In this document: one piece after another, positions 22,682-35,129 of the stretch
How positions within the stretch are numbered: position 1 is the first letter of the stretch
How the letters are laid out: each line of letters opens with the position of its first letter
DNA from: Rhizophagus sp. LPA8_4_AMF
Taxonomy: Eukaryota > Glomeromycota > Glomeromycetes > Glomerales > Glomeraceae
Length of the DNA stretch: 44,334 nt
Assembly: GCA_021464525.1 (NCBI GenBank)
Contig: JADRCO010000193.1
Span: 1 to 44,334, forward strand
Direction: 5' to 3'
Made by a program: the position numbers and the translations under genes
Notes under the pieces: generated by a model
What the model saw: the letters and a program-made list of their open reading frames with translations, nothing else
Database searches by the model: none
Told to the model about the DNA's origin: nothing

Positions 22682-24918
22682 TCAAATTTCTCCTCCATTC
22701 TTCAAAGTAAAATTCCAAGCATCATACCAAAGATGTTGTTGTGGTTTGATTGGAATAATTTCGGTAGCTTTTAATTTATTAATTAGATATTTAAGTGGCG
22801 TATTTCCTTTCTCTTTAAAGGTAGGTTGTAGATAAGCCAACACATATTTTATTAATAAATCACCAGTAAAATTTGGAATTTCAAGTTTACTGGCAATATG
22901 ATCAGCTGATTTAGCGTGAATATTTGGCAAAGACCAAATATCCTCAGCCACACCCCAACTATCACCACTAGTCTTTGAACCAATTTCAAGTGTTAGTATG
23001 TGCTTAGAAGTAAGTTCTAAACGTTTTGCACGTGGTTGATCAATAAAAATTCCATGATTTCCAATAATATTATGATCGAAAGGATGAAGATGTAGTGAAT
23101 CATAATAACTTCCCAAAGTCTCCCTGAAAAAAAAAAAGAATAAACAAAAATTTGGAATTAATAATTAATAATTGTACATATACGAATTTAAAATATTCAC
23201 CTATCATATTCGTCACTATTTAGATAAAAATATATATTTAGTGTAACGAAAATAAAAAAAAATTATGGTAAATTAGATTTATTTAATATTACCTTGAACA
23301 TTTTAAATCTTCACTTGGAAGGATAGCAATAGATGCCCACCAATCAGCTCCTGGGTTGCAATCTTCAAAGTCAACCATACAAGCAGTTGTAATGATAGCA
23401 GCAATTGATATATTTTTGCTTACTGGAGAAGTAATCTTCATTCCAGATCTATTTGTCTCGAGCTTCATCCCTTGAGAAATATTAGGGATACCAAGATCAT
23501 AAATACGACTAGTACAAGCATATATAGGCTCAAAAATAGCCCGAATTTCTGGGTCAAGTATCCATTTATGAAGCAACGTTGATGGCTCAGCTAGTTCATG
23601 ATGTGAGGGTAGACTATTTTTGGTTGAGTTATGAACAATTGACAATAAATCTTTATCAAGATTTGAAAGCCGAGGGTAATTATTGATAGCAAATTGGCGA
23701 AACCAGTCTTTAGTCAAAGAAGTGCAAATTCTAATAAGCGCTAAACTGTAAGAAGCTTCTTGATCCTTCAAGATCTTTGGAATAAGATATCTTTCAAGTG
23801 CAATAACCATCGCTTCCTCTTTCATACAATCAAGTTGTTTTTGATAGTCAAGTTTTTGAAAAAGAGATTTTTCGATCATTGCTTTAGACTGTAGATGATA
23901 ATTTTTTTTTATAATAAAAAATGTTAGTGAATTCATATAAAAAGTGTTATAAAAATGGCTTAAATTTTTATACCTTGTCATTCTTTAAACCTTCATAGAT
24001 TGGATGATCTCCATACTTAACAAGATCATGTAATTTATCATGAGGAACGACTCTATCTACAAAAAAATCATCTTCACGATCCAAAAATTCTTCATTGGAA
24101 TTATTTAAATTTATATGTACAGATGGTGTACCTCGTAAAATTTCAGTTTCCTTAATACGAGTCTTCAATATAAGATTAGTTTTCTCATCACGTATTGGAC
24201 CACATAAAGGTTTAGTCAGTGATGCTTGATTATTTTCCAATATAATTCTTAATGAATGTAAATCTGCAATATTCTTATAAAAATCGTCCGACCAGTAAAT
24301 GTGAGATGCTTTTAAAGCTTCTAGAACTTTCAATGGAGCAACAATACATGGGAAGGGTATCATCATTCTATCTTTTACATTATGACATAATTCCAAAATC
24401 ATTTGTGCACTTGTCTTTGACTGTTCTCCCTCTTGATCATTGTCAAACTTTTCAAATTTAATTTTGTTTTCATCTTCAATCGAACGGTCATCATCTACAT
24501 TATCTTTACTATTAATTCCCATATCATTTGTGACTTCCATTAACTTCATTTTCCTAAAATTTACTTTGTCAGAAGCAAGTTCAATTTCAAAGCCTATATA
24601 TTTCTCATTTTCATATGGTTCAACACATCTACCAATAATTTTTAATCCAACATCAGAGTAATAAATCAGTTTCATATTTTTTTTATTCATGAATTTATTA
24701 ATCAATAAAATTGACTGTGAAACGGTTGCAATGAAATCCCAATTATTAGGCTCACGGAAAGAAGGAACATGCCATTTTGCGGCACGAGAACCGATAAGCA
24801 CAGGATAACCAGAAAAATCTGGTTCAACAAGTTGGTTGCCTTCATCCTTGACGATATTATTTAAGATAGATAATATTTTAATATTATCATAAGCAAGCGT
24901 TCTTGACTTGGTATGCAT
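22682..24918 (-). CDS. Uncharacterised 660-residue protein with nucleotidyltransferase-like motif
   Basis: Exons are 23974-24918, 23293-23888 and 22682-23123; all junctions are GT-AG and the joined frame is open for 660 codons. The start is Met at 24918, since the upstream GTG is not a normal start. Near residue 43 is IGSRAAKWH followed by EPNNWDFIATV at 57-65. A G-S-R-x(n)-D-W-D pattern of this kind resembles the glycine-serine and acidic motif of nucleotidyltransferase folds, so a divergent NTase-like domain is my inference. An acidic low-complexity insert (about 145-165) precedes a conserved-looking segment PLKVLEALKASHIYW. The C-terminal two thirds (exons 2 and 3) have no motif I recognise; they contain DWWASIAILP and EDIWSLPNIHAKSADHIA. 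Exon 2 begins at 23888, not at the longer frame start. Its neighbours are unrelated. Confidence 0.75.
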
Positions 24919-26169
24919 GATATTGGACACATTAATAATAAACGAGAGAAAAAAAAAAAATGTTATCTGTTATATAAATAAGGAAATATATGATTACGTC
25001 ATTATGTAAATTATATGATGATTAAATCTATGAGCTCCGGAAGACGGACTTTTTAATATATTGAAAAACTTAATATTCTGCTTTTAAAAAAGCTGGATTA
25101 TTTACATCAAGTAGATTTAAGATTTATCGTTGCATTTTTCGCTAATCACAAATATATATTATTGAAGAGTTTTGATTCTTAAATAAAATAATAAATTATG
25201 AGCAGTTGGACAAAGAGAAAGCTCAAATATTTCTACCGCATAGTTTTTTTTTCACAAATTAATATTTAATAATTTCTGTAAACCTAGAACTACTTTATCG
25301 TTATGGCAAAATCATACCTAATTTCTCCATCAAATTTGTCAGCAGAGAAAGCACGTCCGATTTGAAATTTCTGAATACTATAATATCCATTATCCACCAT
25401 TTATGTGAAATCATTCTCTTTGAGTTTCAGAAAGCGTATAAGCTAAATGATATTATCTGTGCATTTCGCTTGTCGTACTATACTACAAAAAATTTTCACC
25501 ACATGATCAGTAAAAATGTGAAATTCTAATTCCCTAATCCCTAATGCCGTAATTCCGGGAAAAATCACGTGAGCCTAAAAATCACGTGTAGATTTGTTAA
25601 AAATGCCCTAAAATATTACAAATCATTAATTCATTTTATCAAATTCACTGTTATTTAATCGTATTTAATTAGACTCTCTCCAAATTCCATTCTTAACATA
25701 TCGCACCCTCTATATATTTTCTTGCATTCACAACTCATGTCTCGTCTAGAAAATATTAGTTCTATATTTCTTCCCTTTTTTATATAATTTCCACTTAGAT
25801 ATAATATCTGTAACCCACTTCGTGATCAGAAATTTAAAGAGTGAAAAAATCTCAATAATATTAACAAAAATGCCTAATATTAACAAAAATACCTTTAAAA
25901 ATTTGAGAAAATCACACGCTGTAATCGAAATAACACCTCTCACACGTGGTCATACTCAAACTAGTATTCCAATTCGGTCATTGTCCATAATACGTTTATC
26001 CGATCCGATTATTATCCATATTCGGAAAACGTTCCTATTTACTGCGGGCTTTTATTGTCTGTCAAGATATTACTAATATTTTGTTAAATCTTACTCACAA
26101 ATGTTGAACATTACGTGAAAATAAATGAATTTTTAACCTCGCTAATTGACCTCAAACCAAACCTTACCA
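24919..26169. other. Intergenic region
   Basis: No reliable gene. Two direct copies of ATCACGTG occur 20 bases apart (25564 and 25583), and a further CACGTG at about 25943. Overlapping short frames at 25746-25943 (minus) and 25822-26076 (plus) oppose each other; the plus frame contains a tandem repeat of MPNINKNTF-like codons (AAAAATGCCTAATATTAAC) and could be a remnant exon. Confidence 0.35.
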
Positions 26170-26189
26170 CGCTACCATGTCTGAATTCC

Positions 26190-27291
26190 AATGCCATTCG
26201 TCTGCAAATGGTTAAATGCTCATTCAAAAACCCAGTACTTTGAAACCCTGGAGAAGCTTAGTAAACATGTCGCTAAACATGACATTAATTCTTGCTATAA
26301 ATCTCTTCAAGGAGATCATATTTACATATGCCCGTGGGAAGGTTGCAAGAAATATGATATTGATATTATTATATTGAAAAGTATAAAAATATGTCAAGTA
26401 TTTTTTGGCTTTGCTAACTTCACCATACTGTAGAAATTGTAATAAGTTATTATTGTATCTAACAGAACATTTGCATGAACATATCCAACATAGACCATTT
26501 AAGGTAGGCTCAAAAAACTATTTTATCTATTACGTTACTTTATAGGTACAAGAATGCTCACATCAACTCTTTTCTTTAATATTTAGTGTTCAATTTGTTA
26601 TTATCCTTAAGTTGACATCTGGTTATCAGCCATAAGGAGAACTTTGTGGACTCTACAGGCGATGATGAAATGAAAAATTTGAATTCAAGTATTGCTACCA
26701 CAATCATATCGTAACTTATTATTAGTACCTTTACCTTGTTATTATTGAAATGATGCGTTATATTATTACTTGTCCTAACATATTTTCTTTTCTTGTTAAA
26801 GGAAAAATTAGCGATGAAGTCGACGTTCTTGCGAAAGAAAAGGCTAAGTTTATAATAGTAAATTATATTTTCAAAATATCTTATGAAGAAAAATTAATAA
26901 AGATGAAGCTAACACTCTTGTTAAAGGAAAAGTCAACAAAGATGAAATCTCACCAATAAAATTATCTTATCGTGATGTTCTCATCAAAGAGAGCGTTAAC
27001 AAAGTCACGGAAGACTTTATGACTAAAATTTTTGAACCGGAAGAAGCTGCATGGAAATTATATGTCGAAGGGATGGAAACCATTTACTTATTAGAAGAAG
27101 AAGAATTGTCCAATTATGATCATAATAACCATGATGGTTTGTCTATTGTGCCAAAAGAAAAGTTAACAGAGGAGGAAGAGGATAAACTTCTTTGGGAAAC
27201 ATTTCGTAATAGATTTAAAGGGTCGAAGACCGTCACGTTGTTAAGTAAAGCTCGTGAAATGTCAGGAATTGAAGTGGCATTTGAAAGTTGA
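26190..27291 (+). CDS. C2H2-like zinc-finger gene of uncertain structure
   Basis: Pieces in order: CKWLNAHSKTQYFETLEKLS then KHVAKHD (26203-26290) resembles a finger with the second Cys lost; HIYICPWEGCKK (26320-26355) starts a second finger; CRNCNKLLLYLTEHLHEHIQ plus HRPFK (26429-26510) completes a C-x2-C...H-x3-H finger and ends at a GT donor (AAG-GTAGGC). Downstream are a charged repeat (VKGKISDE, VKGKVNKDE) and an open acidic 3' exon (27019-27291: TEDF...EPEEAAWKLYVEGM...TLLSKAREMSGIEVAFES). The fingers are in different frames and I could not define introns that join everything. It is either a spliced DNA-binding protein or a recently decayed one. Confidence 0.4.
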
Positions 27292-27894
27292 AACATTTTA
27301 ATTTTTTTATAATAATTTCCAAGTTGTAATTTGTTATTAATGAGAAATTTTATAGCAATAATTTTATCTCTTGTAAATATACTTTTAATCATTACCAATT
27401 ATTTATTAAATTTAGATCCGATCTGACTGTAAGGTAGTGCGCATTTAAGAAAAATTAGAAAATCTTGCAAAAACATGCTACTCCTATTTAGCCAACCGCC
27501 AAAAAAGATATAAACCTAAAAACTTTCTACCAATGTACGAAAATCCTTAACCAGTATTAATAGTATAGATTTTACTTGAAAAATCCGATCCATTAATCTA
27601 TTTGAAAATTGAGATGAATACAAACGGGAAATAATCTTTTTTTTATTAGCAATCAGAAATTTACTTATATTTTTAATTATTTTGATAAACCAAATTTATC
27701 AATACGAACTTGATAATATAGGAGCTACAGTACTTTTACTTGTAGTCAAGTCTTCTATTTTTACTTAATATCCATATTTGTTATGGTTAAAAATATAGAA
27801 TGAAAATAAATGCAATAAATGCAATAAATGATAAAAATATGGTAACAAAATATTCATAAGAATATTTTTACGATTAATAAATGAATAAGGTTTA

Positions 27895-29470
27895 CTAATA
27901 ACTTTTTAAATTCATAAAAAAGTTGATAACCCTCATAATACTGTTTCTAATAATAATACCAAAAAATCCAATGGGACGAGATTGTCTTACTACAAATGCT
28001 CTAGCTCTCAACACATCAGCAGAATTTCGTTCTCGCATTTCATTTTCATATTCTTGGATGCAAGAAATATAATTTTCTGGAGTATAATTAAGCAATGCTT
28101 GAGAAAGAAGATCGGCATCTTTAATAGCATTATTTGTTCCTAATCCAAATATAGGATTAATAGCATGAGCAGCATCCCCTAATAATGTCACTCGGCTGCT
28201 TTTCCATGTATTGACGGATAATGGATCAAGATCTTGTAATTTTCTTCGTTGTGTAGGATTATACGTTTTAAATGGATATTTTTCTGGATCATTTGGAGCT
28301 GTTTTAGGAACATAGTCCCATAATTTTAATTGAATATCGGTTAACTCACTTTTTGGTCTTAAAGTTTGAATTAAATGTTTAGTATAATTAATAACCGATG
28401 CTGGATCATTATCGTCAATTTTAATTTTATCTAATTCTTCAATATCTAATTTCGATGGATAAGCAAAACTAAGTGTTACTTTATAATGAGGTTCGATTGA
28501 ATCATTTTTATGGTCTGGATCTTGTTCAACCGGAATTAAACGGAAAAGATTAAATGTCCAGTCACCCTTTATTCCAAGAGAAAGTTGAATTAAAGAATTG
28601 CCGTGAATTTTAATTGATTTATCCATATGACTTTTAGGAACAGCAATATTTGCGTTGAGTATATTAACACCGTAATCGAAAATTTTTAATTCGGGTATTT
28701 TTTGTTTTCGAACTACAATAATTTAATAAAGGTATGAAGAGAAATTAATTAATTAATATTTAATAAATTAAAAAATAAATAATGCATAAACAGATAAATA
28801 TTTTATAAATTAATACCTGGAGAATTAATCCCATCCGCACCAACTAGAATGTCGCCAAATTCTCGTGAACCATCCTCAAAAATCGCCCAAACACCGTTTT
28901 CAGTTTCTTCAAATCCAACACATTTTTTATTCCATTGAACTGGCACATTTTCCAACAAAACTTCTCTAAGTACATCTCGATAAGAAATAATGGCAGAGAT
29001 TTCTTCAGGAACTTTCGCCAATTCATGAACATCTTTAACTTGTTTAGTTGGAGGCCTAATTAAACACATTCCTGTATGATCAGTGAGTGTAATTCCGTTA
29101 GATTCTGCATCTGGAATTGGATTCGGAATTGCTTTGGAAAGTTTTGAAGCGACTGAAGGCGAAACACAATTCATAAGAGACTTCGCTCCACGAACGTTTA
29201 TGCTGATATGATAGCCTTGCCATCGGTCTATTATGAGTTTTTAAATATTGATGTGGCAAAGTTAGATAAAAAAATAAAATATAATTAAATGAAATAATAA
29301 ATAAAAAAAAAGAATAAATAATTTGAATTACCAGTAGGACCGGCTTCACGTTCAAAGATTTTTACGTTAAATTCTTTTTTATCTTTATTCTTTATTAAAG
29401 CATGATAAAGAGCAAGCCCTCCGGGACCTGCTCCAATAATAATAACAGTTGGAATTTTTCTTTCTTGCAT
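27895..29470 (-). CDS. FAD-dependent monooxygenase (group A flavoprotein), copy 1
   Basis: Exons are 29332-29470, 28817-29227 and 27895-28712, giving 455 residues in one frame. It has all three hallmarks of the class A (p-hydroxybenzoate hydroxylase-like) family: GAGPGG at residues 13-18 for the FAD ADP moiety, GDILVGADGINS (DG motif) at the exon 2 end, and VTLLGDAAHAINPIFGLGTN (GD motif) in exon 3. DRWQGYHI after the first intron is a typical FAD-contacting segment. A short hydrophobic C-terminus (FFGIIIRNSIMRVINFFMNL) may associate with membrane. It would use NAD(P)H and oxygen to hydroxylate an unknown, probably aromatic or polyketide-like substrate. A paralogue lies 1.6 kb away in divergent orientation. 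Confidence 0.88.
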
Positions 29471-31045
29471 ATTATAAAATAATTAATAAATACGCTTCAA
29501 CTTTTTTTTTTAAAAAAAAAAAAAAAATTATAAATATATTGGCCTCGTTACTAAAGTCTAACGTGTTTTTCTTTTAACTTTCTTCCAAGAATAAAGAATT
29601 AAAGGAAAGCTAAGCGCTTAACTATTATTTATAAAAAAATTGATGCCAAGAAATTTTCATTATTTAAACATTCGTATTTAATTATCCTAGATATTTATTT
29701 ATCACATTCCTGTCGAATTTCTTCTAGATTAACGATTCTAATTCTTTCAAGCCACAACGTAAAAAATTAACTAACAAAAAAAAAGTCATTATTTAAATGA
29801 TAATACTATTTTTAACTTGGTACCGAAATTTATCCGAAATCTTACATATTTTCTTTTATGGAAATTAACTAATTAATCAACCAATAATAATTAAATTTGC
29901 TGACCAATCAATTTAAATTGAATTCCGAAAATTTTACCGTACTGGACTATTTTTTCCGATTAATATTATGAAATGCAGAAAATGCACTAATGCATTATTA
30001 TTTATTTCTACGAAGAAAATACATATTTCCACCATATTTCAGTTTTTGGCATTGATGTGCATTAACAGGAAATGTACCAGCATAATCGAACGACTGACGT
30101 AACCTATTTTGCGTAAAAAATAACAAGAGTTGTTACATCATATCAAATATTCTCATACAGCATTTTATTAAATTCTAATTCTTGTGATCCGATATTCAGA
30201 TTACTCTTGTAAATAAAACGATAGAAATGTTTCTATTTCTCATGTTATAGAAAATTTTATTATTTATTCTTATATTCAAGCAATTGGTGCAGCGTACATT
30301 AAATGTTGTAGGGACCGGATTTACATAGTGCGCAGCATTATGTGCCGCAGTTCGAATTATAATTAAATTAGGTGTTTACTTTTAAAATGTATTTTATCAC
30401 GTGTATCCCTCCGTAATGAGGCTAAACTATTCTTGCGAGAACATTTATTTTATCTTTAGTAATTTATTTTTAGAAAACAAATGGTCCGTAATGACTTACA
30501 TAACCACTTTTATTTATTGGAAAAACTGATTTTATTTGGGCTTGGTGTATTGTTTATTAATTATGGGAAAAAGGGGTAATGTTGCAGATTCCACATGTTA
30601 GTCAAGAAAATTTTGTTAGAGAAAATATTTCCGTTACAAGAATTTCAAGATAACAGAAGAAATTATTTTTTTACTTTTCTTTATTTCTCGTTTTTGATCT
30701 TTTATTGGGGCTTAGACTTTTGACATTTGTTATTTAAGAGACAGATTCTTGCTTTCGTTAATTTTAGATTTTGGGACTTAGAAAATATTTTTGGGAAACA
30801 GTTTATTTGTTCTACTCGTATTTATTAATAAATTTGATTTGTTAGCAAACCCTTGTGGCGCAGTCACATGACTGACAGGTAACACAACACTACAATGTTG
30901 AAAAAAGTATAGTGCACAAGTTTTGAATTAATTAAATAATTAGTAGCTTCGATCGACATTTTCACGTGTAATGAGTGATCGGGTGGTTGCTACTATTAAT
31001 GAATAAATTTGATTAATAAATGATATACACTATAATCTTTTCGAA
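29471..31045. other. Shared upstream region of the two monooxygenase genes
   Basis: Divergent promoter region of about 1.6 kb. At 29818-29945 is a small inverted arrangement, GGTACCGAAATTTATCCGAA against TTCCGAAAATTTTACCGTAC, related to the CCGAAAA words elsewhere. A copy of the CAGCGTACATTAAAT repeat lies at 30285-30345. CACGTG occurs at about 30398 and 30963, the latter only 80 bases from the plus-strand gene start. No open frame is supported. Confidence 0.45.
30285..30345. repeat. Dispersed repeat (CAGCGTACATTAAAT), copy 2
   Basis: GGTGCAGCGTACATTAAATG then TTGTAG and ATAGTGCGCAGC match the block at 21376-21445. The downstream parts differ. Confidence 0.55.
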
Positions 31046-32602
31046 ATGTCAACTCCAAATAATCATATTCCTACAATTTTAATTATTGGTGCAGGACCTG
31101 GTGGATTATTACTTTATCATGGAATTCAAAAGCACTTAAATAGAAATGTGAAAAAATTTAACGTAATAATATTTGAGCGAGATATTGGACCACAAGGTAT
31201 ATTATTAATATTATTTCAATTATTTTTACTTGATAATAAAAATACTTTTTTTTGATCAGATCGGTGGCAAGGGTATAATATTGGAATAAATTTTCATGGA
31301 ATAAGGTCGTTAATTTCTTGTCTTCCAGAGACACTTGTTACTCGTCTTCCAGAAGTTATACCAAATCCAATACACGAAAAAGAATATCATGGTGTATTAC
31401 ATTGTGATCATAAAGGAACAGAATTATTCAGAACATCTTCAACACACTTTAAATCTTTATTTGAACTAACATCCACTTGTTATCCAATTATTTCTTATCG
31501 AGGTATATTAAGAGATTTGATGTTGGAAGGCGTAAATATACAATGGGGAAAGAAATGTATTGGATACGATGAATTTGATGATGAAGTTTGGGCTATTTTT
31601 CAAGATGGAACGAGAGTAAGGGGGGATATCCTGATCGGATGCGATGGAATTAATTCTCCAAGTATTTTATTTATTTATTTATTAAAAAAAGGGAAAAAAA
31701 AATTATTTAGTATTAATAATTTTTTTTTTTCTTTCTTTTTATAGTACGAAAACAAAGATTACCACATTTGCAATTATTTGATTATGGAATTACACAGATA
31801 CTTATGGATGTCGCCCCAAATAAGAAACTTATGGATCGTATTATTGCACTGAATGGAAATTTTCTAGTTCAAAAAACTTTTGGTCAAGATGGGGACACAA
31901 CATTTTCTTTAATGCGGTTAATTCCAATTGAAAATGATATAACAGAAAATACACCAGATGATCAGATACATTATCGAATAACCTTGTGTTATACTTACTA
32001 TACGTACTGGGATACGAGAAATAAGAATATTAATGTAGATGATAATAATCCTCAATCAGTTATTGATCATATTAAAACATTGATCAAACAGCATAGGGAA
32101 CCTTGTGAGTTAACAGATATTTTGTTGGAATTGGTTTCAATTGCACCAGCTTCACCACCAAAAAAATATGAAAAAACATTTTATAGAACTTATAATCCTC
32201 CAAGGAGAAGACCAGTACAGGATATTAATCCAATGTCTGTTGAAGCTTGGGAATCTACGAGGGTCACCTTATTGGGCGATGCAGTACACGCTATGAATCC
32301 TTTCTTAGGTTATGGTATATAACTAATTTATGTAATTGATTTTATTCGATTTGATATTTATTTTTACATTTTTTAAATTAGGCGCAAATAATGCTTTACA
32401 AGATGCTGAATCGCTTGTAAAGTGTCTTTCAAATTATGAAAAATATGGATATAAAAGTTGTATACGAGAATATGAAAATGAAATGAGAATACGATCATCA
32501 AGAGATGTATTAGAATCGAGAGAAAACTGTTTAACTCAAAATTTACCTAAAAGCAAATATGGATACTTATTTAATGATATTTATTTATCAGGAAAACTTT
32601 AA
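31046..32602 (+). CDS. FAD-dependent monooxygenase (group A flavoprotein), copy 2
   Basis: Exons are 31046-31196, 31260-31661, 31745-32314 and 32382-32602, giving 447 residues. GAGPGG is at residues 15-20, GDILIGCDGINSP is the DG motif and VTLLGDAVHAMNPFLGYG is the GD motif. DRWQGYNI begins exon 2 as in copy 1, and introns 1 and 2 fall at the same protein positions; the third intron (after FLGYG) is absent from copy 1. The C-terminus (SKYGYLFNDIYLSGKL) lacks the hydrophobic tail of copy 1. Overall similarity is moderate, so the duplication is old. Substrate unknown; divergent arrangement suggests possible co-regulation but does not prove it. Confidence 0.88.
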
Positions 32603-33096
32603 TTTGAATAAATAAATAAATAATTTATCAAAGACTTTTATATACAGTATAATAATGAAATACAATGTAGTATAGACGTCAACATAATTAAAAAGTAGTA
32701 AAATTGTAAATTTTATTTATAATGAGAATAGTAGTTTAATATATAATGATTGGATTAAAATGTGTCACGTTGGCATAATAATTCGCCTAAGGTTGTTTAT
32801 TATTATATTTTTCTAAAAGAAATAAAGTAAGTATATGTAAAAGATTATAGAATTTTAATATTTGGCTTGTAAAATAGGTAAAAAATATTATATACTGTTA
32901 TTTAATAATTGGGTTTATTTTCTTTTTAATGTAAATTTATCATCAGAAGATAAAGAAAAGTGATGCCGCTTATGACTTTTATGATTTTATAATTAAAAGA
33001 ATAATATTCAAGAATTTTAACATAAAAAATATTATCAAAAATATCCTTAAATGGTTAAGGAGTAATTTCTTCAAAATTAATTTATGGAATGAATGG
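32603..33096. other. Intergenic, nothing recognised
   Basis: AT-rich 3' flank of the second monooxygenase gene. It includes a run of AATA repeats directly after the stop codon that may serve in polyadenylation (AATAAATAAATAAATAATTT). Confidence 0.35.
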
Positions 33097-34130
33097 TTAA
33101 AGAAATTTACCAAATATTTTTATTTCACAAGATGTCCAATTTGATGCATCAGATAGTAATAGTTCAGATGATTGTGAAATACCATTCTGTAAGTTTATCC
33201 CAAATTTCAATTGGTAATTTCTTTTGGAATATTTGAATTGTCCAACTTTTCTAATATAGAGTTGTCCAGAGAAGTCCACAGGAATAGGAATAATGTAATT
33301 ATTCAAATATGCTTGTACTTCAGGTAATCTAGTACTCATGGATATATTAATGTTAGTTATGTTATTTTTATAATATAACCAAATGCATTTAGACTAACTC
33401 AATAAAGCTCTTTGTAGCTTGTAAGTAGTCTTCGTATTTTTAAGATTTTAATTCAACAAGATCAACCAGTTTTATTTCAGTAAACTTGTGCCCATATCTT
33501 TCAAAAAGGTCAGCATCATATAATTGTATTATTAATGATTCCAAAAGATTTGACTTGTTCACAATAGTAATATCATGTAATTGAATCCAATAGGTTTCAA
33601 TGAATTGTGTAACTCATGGCAAATGAAATCATATAATTCTCCCAAAGTGTTATCTTTAAAATAGTGGCATCAACTCCATTAGGATTATATATAAAAGTAT
33701 TATTTGGAGAAATATAGGGTCTCAATATTATTAAACAATATGGTCACCATATGTGATATTTGTGAAATAGATGTTGCAGATGGAATTCACGTATCATGAA
33801 GGTTATGATAATCATCAATACAACCAATAAGATTGTTAAACTATAATAAAATATATAATTAATTTTAAAATTAAAATTAATTCAATTTAAAAAAGCTTAT
33901 ATGACTATTAATATATTTACAAAACGCTTAATTTATGATTATATGTATTTTTCTTAAGTATATTATAAGTAGTTTGATATGTTGAACTCATCCCCATATT
34001 GGCTAAAATGTTAATGCCATTTTTAAAGTTCTTAACCTGCCATGAGAAGTTCTATAGCTGTTTTTGGTCCACTGACTTGCTTATTACACAATGCTGCCAT
34101 TTAATAGTATAACATCATTACTTTCTGCTT
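33097..34130 (-). pseudogene. Decayed copy of a dispersed protein family (A)
   Basis: Minus-strand translations give an ordered series of family-like fragments: ALCNKQVSGPKTAIELLMAG (about 34040-34110), NLIGCIDDYHNLHDT (about 33790-33840), IPSATSISQISHMVTILFNN (about 33725-33790), QLYDADLFERYGHKFTEIKL (about 33450-33525), and LPEVQAYLNNYIIPIPVDFS plus GQLYIRK (33230-33330). From memory, proteins with the same order (a CIDDYH-x-x-H motif, then YLNNFIVPV-x-x-x-xPGQLYIR) are very abundant in Rhizophagus and may derive from a transposon. The copy is heavily broken and not functional. Family identity is unverified. Confidence 0.5.
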
Positions 34131-35120
34131 AAGTATTTGTTGTATTCAGTTGCCTGATTTTTCAGAATAAAATATCAAAAAACCACATATTTTAATATCA
34201 TGACATTGATTAATTTCACAAATTTTATTGGAGTGAATTTTCTTCTTTATGATATACTTGTCATACAAGCCATTTGATCACCAAAAAATTGTGAAAACTT
34301 GTGGTTTCTATTCATATTTAATTTAATTAATAATAGTATTAATACATTAATGCATTTGACATTACTATTAGTTAAATTTCTTGTACCTTAATTACATATT
34401 CTTCCAATTTCAATTCTAAGTCTTTAACACATTGCTGTAAATGCTTTATTATAAGATAAATCTTTATCAGCACATTTTCTCTTAGATTTTGATATAATAT
34501 GCTTATAAGAAACTATTTCATTATGATGTTTTATACAAAATTGATCATTTACTTATAATTGAACTATTAACAAAAAAACTGCAGTACTGTTTTGCACTTT
34601 CATAAGTGCCTTTAAGGTTAATTTTCAGAATTTTTCATTGGCATTTTGCAGTTCACAAACTGTATAAGATCCATTATTTCACTTATAAAAAACCTCTCAT
34701 CATCACTATTAAGAGAAGTTTAACCTAAAGTGGATCTATCCAAATTGAAACTGGAACTTGGTTGAGAAAAGACTGAACTTTCATAAAAAATTTTATAATG
34801 TAGTCATATTAGCTGATCAAAAAAGTCCCCTAATTTTTTTGAAGTAAAAAATTGCAAAACATATGACCTGATGTTTTATTATAAATAAATACATATTTTG
34901 ATTGGTAATTTTTCTTGTATTACATTTGCCAAAATCTTCTGAATGAAAATAAAGATAATCACAAAAATTTAAATTCAGTACAACTGCTGATTATTACATA
35001 TTAATATACACATAAAATTTTTTTTTTAAAAAATAAAAGCTAATGAAATTTCTTTATCACTTCAGGTAAATCAACAAGTTAAAAAAAAACTTCTATTGAA
35101 ATTCATAATTATTCTAAAAA
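34131..35120. other. AT-rich region, probably more decayed family sequence
   Basis: No usable frame. Composition and codon-like texture (runs such as CATTTTCTCTTAGATTTTGA on one strand) suggest that the upstream part of the decayed minus-strand gene extends into it, but I could not align any motif. Confidence 0.3.
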
Positions 35121-35129
35121 ATCTATTAT

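Noticed and set aside
27120-27398. 92-codon minus frame opposite the zinc-finger-like gene
   Set aside because: It is antisense to an acidic open exon and has no supporting features.
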